This document shows, one piece after another, positions 5,349 to 9,478 of a stretch of 9,478 bases of DNA. Numbering within the stretch: the stretch's first letter is position 1; each line of letters begins with the position of its first letter. The notes below the pieces were generated by a model. The model made no database searches, was not told where the DNA came from, and saw nothing but the letters and a program-made list of their open reading frames with translations. Source of the DNA: an uncultured Clostridia bacterium (lineage in GTDB: Bacteria > Bacillota > Clostridia > TANB77 > CAG-508); assembly GCA_947599995.1 (NCBI GenBank), contig CANQFW010000053.1, positions 1 through 9,478 on the forward strand, in the 5' to 3' direction. Made by a program: the position numbers and the translations under genes.

Positions 5349-5954
5349 ATGGCTCATTTAAGTATTAGAGCTAACGAATTATATAACCTTTATGAAAATA
5401 AATTTAATATGCCACCTAGAGGTTGGGATCATGGTATAGAAACTATGAAAGAATATGAAAATTATTTAGAAAGCAAAATAAAAAATAGTAAGATTAAAGT
5501 ATTATTTGTATGTTTAGGGAACATTTGTCGTTCTCCAATGGCTGAATTTATTTTTAAGGATATTCTAGATAAAAAAGGATTAAGTAATAAATTTATTGTT
5601 AAATCTGCTGCAACGAGTAATGAAGAAATAGGAAATGACATGCATTATGGTGCAAAAGATAAACTAACACAAAAAAATATTCCTTTTTCTAAAAGAAAAG
5701 CAATAAGAATTACTCCTGAAGATTATAAAAACTATAATTATATAATTGTAATGGAAGAATCCAATATTAGAAATATAAAACGAATTGTTGGCGAAGATTT
5801 AAATAATAAAATTAGTAAGTTATTAGATTATTCAGATAATCCAAGAGATATTGCAGATCCCTGGTACACAGGAAATTTTGAAGTGGCTTATAATGATATA
5901 GTTGAAGGATGCAATGGTTTCATAAAATATTTAGAAAATAAAAATGTGATATAA
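5349..5954 (+). CDS. Low-molecular-weight phosphotyrosine phosphatase with N-terminal extension
   Basis: The protein has 201 residues; AAGGAG (5335-5340) precedes ATG 5349. From residue 50 on it is a standard LMW-PTP: the P-loop V54-C55-L-G-N-I-C-R61-S62-P-M-A-E (CX5RS) and the general acid D170 in D-P-W-Y-T-G-N-F. Family members usually start only a few residues before the P-loop strand and have about 150 residues, so the first 48 residues are extra. They contain NELYNLYENKFNMPPRGWDH and a helix KEYENYLESKIKN, and look like a small separate domain of unknown function. Such phosphatases act on tyrosine-phosphorylated proteins or, in the related arsenate reductases, on arsenate; nothing here points to arsenate. 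Cytoplasmic. The ribosome binding site supports the long start over any internal one. Confidence 0.9.
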   Translation: MAHLSIRANELYNLYENKFNMPPRGWDHGIETMKEYENYLESKIKNSKIKVLFVCLGNICRSPMAEFIFKDILDKKGLSNKFIVKSAATSNEEIGNDMHYGAKDKLTQKNIPFSKRKAIRITPEDYKNYNYIIVMEESNIRNIKRIVGEDLNNKISKLLDYSDNPRDIADPWYTGNFEVAYNDIVEGCNGFIKYLENKNVI

Positions 5955-5994
5955 AGTAAATAAGAAATAATAATTTATGGAGATGATGAATTAT

Positions 5995-7038
5995 ATGAAA
6001 AAAGTAATATATATTATTGTAGGAATATTAATAATATTATTTGTTATAGGTAACATTATGTTTTTTAATATATTTGGAAATGACAAATATGATTTGAAAA
6101 ATATTAGTGATTTACAAAAACAAAACATAATTTTATTTTTAAATTGTCAAGAAATATCTGATGAGATAGAATTAACTGAAATGCAAATTCCAAAAGTATA
6201 TAAAGACATCTATTATGAAATATATTTACAAACTGATAATAATAAGGTTAAAGAATATATTTCAAAAGCTGAAACTGATGTATATAGTATAGATATAAAG
6301 GAATTTAAAAATAATAGCTATTGTTGTGTTATAAATAGAAAAGATAGTAAAAGTATAGAATTGTTTGAATCAATTGCTAATAGAAATGTGATTAATACTT
6401 CTGAAAATGCATCTCCTAATGAAACAAATGTTAAAAATATTGAGCCTCAAGATATGACTCAAAAAATATTAGATAGCAAAGTTGCTCATTCAGGAATAAT
6501 AAGTAATATAGACAATAAATACATATATTATTCAGATAGTAATTCAAAAGATTTTTATTTTGAAAAAAAAATATTCACATATAAAAATGGAAGAACATTC
6601 CAAGATATGAATTTATTAGATGTTAAAGTTGGAGATTATGTTTATCCATTTAGAAAACAAATTCTTATATACAGAAATATATCAGGAGAAGAATTAAATC
6701 AAGAACTATTATATAATTTAACTTTAACAAATGATGAAAGAATATGTTTTGTAAATTCTGTTTATTTAGAAGAAATTAATATTTCTGATGATAATACTGC
6801 AATTGTTAAAATAAGCTATGGAGACATTATGGGAACTGAACTAACAGATGAGAAATTTAGTGCGTTAGTAGAATTTAATGAAAATACGAAGTATTCTAGT
6901 AAATCAGGTCAGATACATAGTGTTAAAGATTTGGAATATTGGGCAAAAGGTAATATAAATAGTATTCTTTTAAAGAAAGATTCTATAAATAAGAAAAGCC
7001 CTGCTATTGTTTTAGAATTTGAAAGCACAGACAATTAG
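5995..7038 (+). CDS. Membrane-anchored protein of unknown function with exported domain
   Basis: The start is placed at ATG 5995. The site GGAG (5979-5982) overlaps the first in-frame ATG (5977) and so cannot serve it, while the GGAGATGAT-then-ATG arrangement mirrors the gene starting at 3075. The product is 347 residues. Residues 1-3 are MKK and residues 4-28 form one hydrophobic helix (VIYIIVGILIILFVIGNIMFF), an uncleaved anchor with the rest outside. The exported part has an N-terminal segment to about 115, an N/S/P-rich linker (about 128-145), and a beta-rich C-terminal half. There SGIISNIDNKYIYYSD, LLDVKVGDYVYPF and similar strands suggest OB-fold-like modules seen in clostridial surface proteins. 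I do not recognise the family. It is the only non-cytoplasmic product of the operon. Confidence 0.85.
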   Translation: MKKVIYIIVGILIILFVIGNIMFFNIFGNDKYDLKNISDLQKQNIILFLNCQEISDEIELTEMQIPKVYKDIYYEIYLQTDNNKVKEYISKAETDVYSIDIKEFKNNSYCCVINRKDSKSIELFESIANRNVINTSENASPNETNVKNIEPQDMTQKILDSKVAHSGIISNIDNKYIYYSDSNSKDFYFEKKIFTYKNGRTFQDMNLLDVKVGDYVYPFRKQILIYRNISGEELNQELLYNLTLTNDERICFVNSVYLEEINISDDNTAIVKISYGDIMGTELTDEKFSALVEFNENTKYSSKSGQIHSVKDLEYWAKGNINSILLKKDSINKKSPAIVLEFESTDN

Positions 7039-7089
7039 AATATAAAATAAACGAAAACCAGAAATAGTAATTTCTATTGGAGGATTGTT

Positions 7090-7389
7090 ATGGCAACATC
7101 AAAAGAATATAAAGATTTTATATTAGAACAATTAGATTTATTAGATAATATAACTTGCAAAGCAATGATGGGAGAATTTTTATTATATTATAATGATGTT
7201 TTATTTGGTGGAATTTATGATAATAGATTACTTGTTAAAATAGTTGATACAAATAAAAAGTATAATATGAATGAGCAAATTCCTTATGAAAGTGCGAAAC
7301 CAATGTATTTAGTTGATGACATAGATAATAAGGAATTATTGAAAGAAATTGTTATTGAAACTTGCAAAGGATTACCAATTAAGAAGTAA
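7090..7389 (+). CDS. TfoX N-terminal-domain family protein
   Basis: The protein has 99 residues; GGAGG (7079-7083) precedes ATG 7090. The full length matches the TfoX/Sxy N-terminal domain: an EYKDFILEQLDLL helix, A-M-M-G-E-F-L-L-Y-Y (25-34), F-G-G-I-Y-D-N-R-L-L-V-K (39-50), Y-E-S-A-K-P-M (66-72) and the final LPIKK. TfoX/Sxy activates competence genes in gamma-proteobacteria, but single-domain relatives are common in Firmicutes and have no proven role there. The HhH-like C-terminal TfoX domain is absent. It is the last gene of the run, and the IS91-like region begins right after its stop codon. Confidence 0.87.
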   Translation: MATSKEYKDFILEQLDLLDNITCKAMMGEFLLYYNDVLFGGIYDNRLLVKIVDTNKKYNMNEQIPYESAKPMYLVDDIDNKELLKEIVIETCKGLPIKK

Positions 7390-7435
7390 ACGACAAATTA
7401 CAATTGCACTAAACTGCTGTCGCAGTGGTCGTTTA
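7387..7435. repeat. Interrupted inverted repeat after the operon, possible IS91-type terminus
   Basis: TAAACGAC (7387-7394) pairs with GTCGTTTA (7428-7435), and inside it ACTGC (7413-7417) pairs with GCAGT (7422-7426) around a short TGTC loop. The stretch is clearly richer in G and C than its surroundings. No T-run follows, so it is not an ordinary terminator. Its place between the operon and the recombinase gene makes it a candidate terIS-type hairpin of the IS91-like element, but this is inference. The remaining spacer to 7497 holds a weak 7-bp stem (7462-7468 with 7477-7483) and nothing else I can identify. Confidence 0.5.
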
Positions 7436-7497
7436 AGTTAGTATAACACTAAAAAAGAAAATTTACTACCAATTTTTAGTAAAAAAGTTTGTAATAC

Positions 7498-7526
7498 TTG
7501 AAATATAAGTAAAAACTTCTTAAAAT
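7498..7526 (+). promoter_or_regulatory. Promoter of the recombinase-transposase genes
   Basis: TTGAAA (7498-7503) and TAAAAT (7521-7526) are separated by the ideal 17 bp. Transcription would start near 7533. The transcript would open with a short hairpin, TGTAGA (7535-7540) with TCTACA (7546-7551), ahead of AAAGGAG (7563-7569). The hairpin may be an operator or a 5' mRNA stabiliser. Confidence 0.7.
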
Positions 7527-7575
7527 AGATGTTATGTAGATTATGTCTACAAATATTTATTGAAAGGAGTTTTTT

Positions 7576-8461
7576 ATGTGTAATGAAGAAATATTAAAAC
7601 ACATGGAAGAAGACATGACCTTTAGAGGACTCACAGCAGGAACAATTCATTCATATATCATGAGAGTAAAAAGATATATGAAATTTCACGAAGGAAAAGA
7701 AATTGAAAAATTAACAGAAGATGATATTAGAGATTTTCTAAAATATCTAACAAAAGATACAAATAATGCAAGGCGAGCCATAAATACATATAATAGTGCA
7801 ATACGATTTATGTATGGTACAACTTTAAATAAAGTATTGAATCTGAAAAGAATCCCTTTATTTAAGATACAGAAGAATAAGCCAGAGGTATTTACCAAAG
7901 ATGAATTAAAAAGATTTTTTGAAGCATGTGATGATGGATTCTATTATTCTTTACTGTACAAAGCAATGTTTATGACAGTGTATGGAGGCGGATTAAGATT
8001 ATCAGAGTTATGCAATTTGAAAGTATCAGATATTGATAGTGAAAATATGAGAATATTAGTACGAGAAGGAAAAGGAAACAAATATAGATATACACTATTA
8101 TCACAAAAAAATCTTGAAATATTAAGAGAGTATTTTAAAGCATATAGACCAAATCACCCAGAAGGATATTTATTTGTATCTCCAATGACTAATGCTAAAT
8201 ATGGTTCATCAGGGCCAGAGATTGCATTTAGAAGAATAAAAAAGAAAGCTGGTATAACAAGAAAAGTAACAGTTCATCGGATTACGACATAATTTTGCTA
8301 CTGATTTACTAGAATCAGGTTTGGATATTCTACATCTACAAAAACTGCTTGGACATTCAGGAATAAGGTCAACAATGGAATATCTACATCTTGCAAATGT
8401 AGAAAAAGATATTATAAGTCCATTAGATAGATTGTATAGTGCAGGTGATGAAAATGCCTGA
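7576..8461 (+). pseudogene. Tyrosine recombinase (phage-integrase family), frameshifted in the active site
   Basis: The first frame runs ATG 7576 to TAA 8290-8292 (238 codons) and the second continues to TGA 8459-8461. Dropping one base near 8281 gives one 294-residue protein. The N-terminal SAM-like domain spans about 1-95. In the catalytic domain Arg I is R141 (GGGLRLSEL), K166 or K169 is the lysine, and H234-R-L-R-H would be the HxxRH box. LLGHSG and TMEYLHL, with the nucleophile tyrosine, lie only in the second frame. The intact reading at the break is HRLRHNFATDLLESG, whereas the actual first frame ends HRITT. No slippery heptamer is seen at the break, so it is a mutation or a sequence error rather than programmed. 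AAAGGAG lies 6 bases before the ATG. Recombinases of this type often precede IS91-family transposases. Confidence 0.88.
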
Positions 8462-9478
8462 ATTACAAGATATATTAAATCAATATGGAAAACAATATAA
8501 ACAAAATCACAGTTTACCAATATATGTAAGTAAAACTTTAAATGCAATAGAAAAATGTAGGACATCAGAATTAGGAGCACATGAAGATGTATGTGATTAT
8601 TGTGGTCACAAGAAAATTAGCTATAATTCTTGTAGAAACAGACATTGCCCTAAATGCTTAACTTCAGCAAAGGAAAAATGGATATATAATCAAAAATTTG
8701 ATGTATTAAATGTACAATATTTCCATGTTGTATTTACAATACCAGATGAATTAAATAAAGTTGTATATTACAATCAAACGAAAATGTATAATGTATTATT
8801 TAAAGCTGTTTCAGAAACTTTACAACAATTAGGTAATGATAAAAAATATTTAGGAGCACAAATAGGTTTTACATCAATATTACATACATGGGGACAAAAC
8901 TTAAAAGACCATCCACACATACATTGCATAGTTCCAGCAGGAGGACTTGATAGTTTAGGAAAATGGAGAAATAGTAAAAAGAAATTCTTCATACCAGTAA
9001 AAGTATTATCTAAGGTTTTTAGAGGTAAATTTATTTACTATATGAAGCAAGAAAAGTTAGATTTTGTAAAAGAAAATGAAGAATTAAAAATAAGCCAAGA
9101 ATTTGATAAATTCATATCTTCATTGTATGCAAAAGATTGGGTTGTATATTGCAAACCACCATTTAAAAATGCTAATAGTGTTATAGAATATTTAGGAAGA
9201 TATACTCATAGAGTAGCAATTTCAAATAACAGAATATTAAATATAGATAGTGGTAAAGTAACTTTCAAATGGCGAGATTATAGAGATAATAATAAAATGA
9301 AAACGATGGTATTAGATGCAGATGAATTTATTAGGAGATTTATTTTACATATATTACCACCAAGATTTATGAAGATAAGGCATTTTGGATTATTAGGAAA
9401 TAGAAATAAGACAAAAAAATTAACACTTTGTAAATCTCTCACAAATACAAAAGTGTTAACTAAAGAAAATATTTCCCC
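8454..9478 (+). CDS. IS91-family HUH/Y2 transposase (3' end outside window)
   Basis: The frame is open from ATG 8454 to the right edge, 341 codons; the family is usually near 380-400 residues, so only the C-terminus is missing. The start overlaps the recombinase stop by 8 bases and follows AGGTGA (8443-8448), which suggests translational coupling; ATG 8448 is a poorer option. Residues 47-68 form the N-terminal zinc-binding domain (C47-x2-C50, C60, H64-C65-x2-C68 in CRNRHCPKC). H153-P-H155-I-H157 is the HUH metal motif, and Y246-L-G-R-Y250 is the pair of catalytic tyrosines. These enzymes nick one strand at oriIS, downstream of the gene, and move the element by rolling-circle replication toward terIS on the upstream side. 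The domain looks intact, unlike the recombinase before it. Confidence 0.93.
   Translation, partial: MPELQDILNQYGKQYKQNHSLPIYVSKTLNAIEKCRTSELGAHEDVCDYCGHKKISYNSCRNRHCPKCLTSAKEKWIYNQKFDVLNVQYFHVVFTIPDELNKVVYYNQTKMYNVLFKAVSETLQQLGNDKKYLGAQIGFTSILHTWGQNLKDHPHIHCIVPAGGLDSLGKWRNSKKKFFIPVKVLSKVFRGKFIYYMKQEKLDFVKENEELKISQEFDKFISSLYAKDWVVYCKPPFKNANSVIEYLGRYTHRVAISNNRILNIDSGKVTFKWRDYRDNNKMKTMVLDADEFIRRFILHILPPRFMKIRHFGLLGNRNKTKKLTLCKSLTNTKVLTKENIS

Noticed and set aside
7062..7080. Short AATAG/CTATT inverted repeat overlapping the region before the TfoX-like ribosome binding site
   Set aside because: Five base pairs of weak A-T stem in AT-rich DNA; not enough to claim translational control.
7387..7445. 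Possible attC site after the TfoX-like gene
   Set aside because: The two arms are placed very unequally around the inner stem and the ends do not fit RYYYAAC/GTTRRRY; no similar site lies between the other genes.
7686..7898. Minus-strand open frame within the recombinase gene
   Set aside because: Shadow of a clear tyrosine recombinase frame; no ribosome binding site.
8209..8580. Minus-strand open frame across the recombinase-transposase junction
   Set aside because: Both plus-strand frames here carry recognised catalytic motifs; the minus frame has none.
8774..8992. Minus-strand open frame opposite the HUH motif
   Set aside because: Shadow of the transposase coding sequence.
1..9478. CRISPR array, tRNA or rRNA genes
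   Set aside because: No regularly spaced repeats and no cloverleaf or rRNA-like sequence seen on either strand.

Overview
The window comes from a very AT-rich bacterium that uses the standard code (TGA is a stop in two genes). It has strong AGGAG-type ribosome binding sites, TTG starts and a sortase-type upstream gene. Together these point to a low-GC Gram-positive, most likely one of the Clostridia. This is inferred from style and gene families; no species is named.

Layout: (1) 1-83 holds the last codons of a sortase-like gene, closed by a strong intrinsic terminator (95-143). (2) An extended -10 promoter near 194-202 starts one long rightward gene run, 235-7389. In order it encodes a small unknown protein, a stand-alone RNA polymerase alpha-CTD-like protein, a Nudix hydrolase, an alpha/beta hydrolase, an RNase Z-like metallo-beta-lactamase-fold protein, an RBBP9/YdeN-type serine hydrolase, an HD-domain 5'-nucleotidase-like protein, a nucleoside deoxyribosyltransferase-like protein, a divergent ITPase/Ham1 protein, a low-molecular-weight phosphatase with an extra N-terminal segment, a membrane-anchored protein of unknown function and a TfoX N-domain protein. 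Apart from one interruption, gaps between genes are 12-55 bp, each gene has its own ribosome binding site, and no internal terminator is evident. (3) From 7390 on there is a hairpin-bearing spacer, then a promoter, a frameshifted tyrosine recombinase gene and an overlapping IS91-family (HUH, Y2) transposase gene that runs off the right edge.

The clearest new observation is a 214-bp non-coding insertion at 2770-2983. It has 34-bp terminal inverted repeats (29/34 matching) and is flanked by an exact 8-bp direct repeat, CAAAAATG. It fits an ISL3-type MITE. It sits inside the 3' end of the metallo-beta-lactamase-fold gene. Removing it with one copy of the 8-bp repeat restores an open frame to a new stop at 3043-3045, so the original C-terminus can be read exactly.

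How the genes fit together: at least four products (Nudix, HD nucleotidase, deoxyribosyltransferase-like, ITPase-like) belong to families acting on nucleotides or nucleosides. The run therefore looks like an accreted set of house-cleaning enzymes led by two small proteins. The alpha-CTD-like protein has lost the residues that contact DNA in the real alpha-CTD. The operon lies on the side of the IS91-like element where read-through past its terminus would carry neighbouring DNA, which offers a route for mobility. A joint function, for example in nucleotide-pool control or defence, is a hypothesis only.
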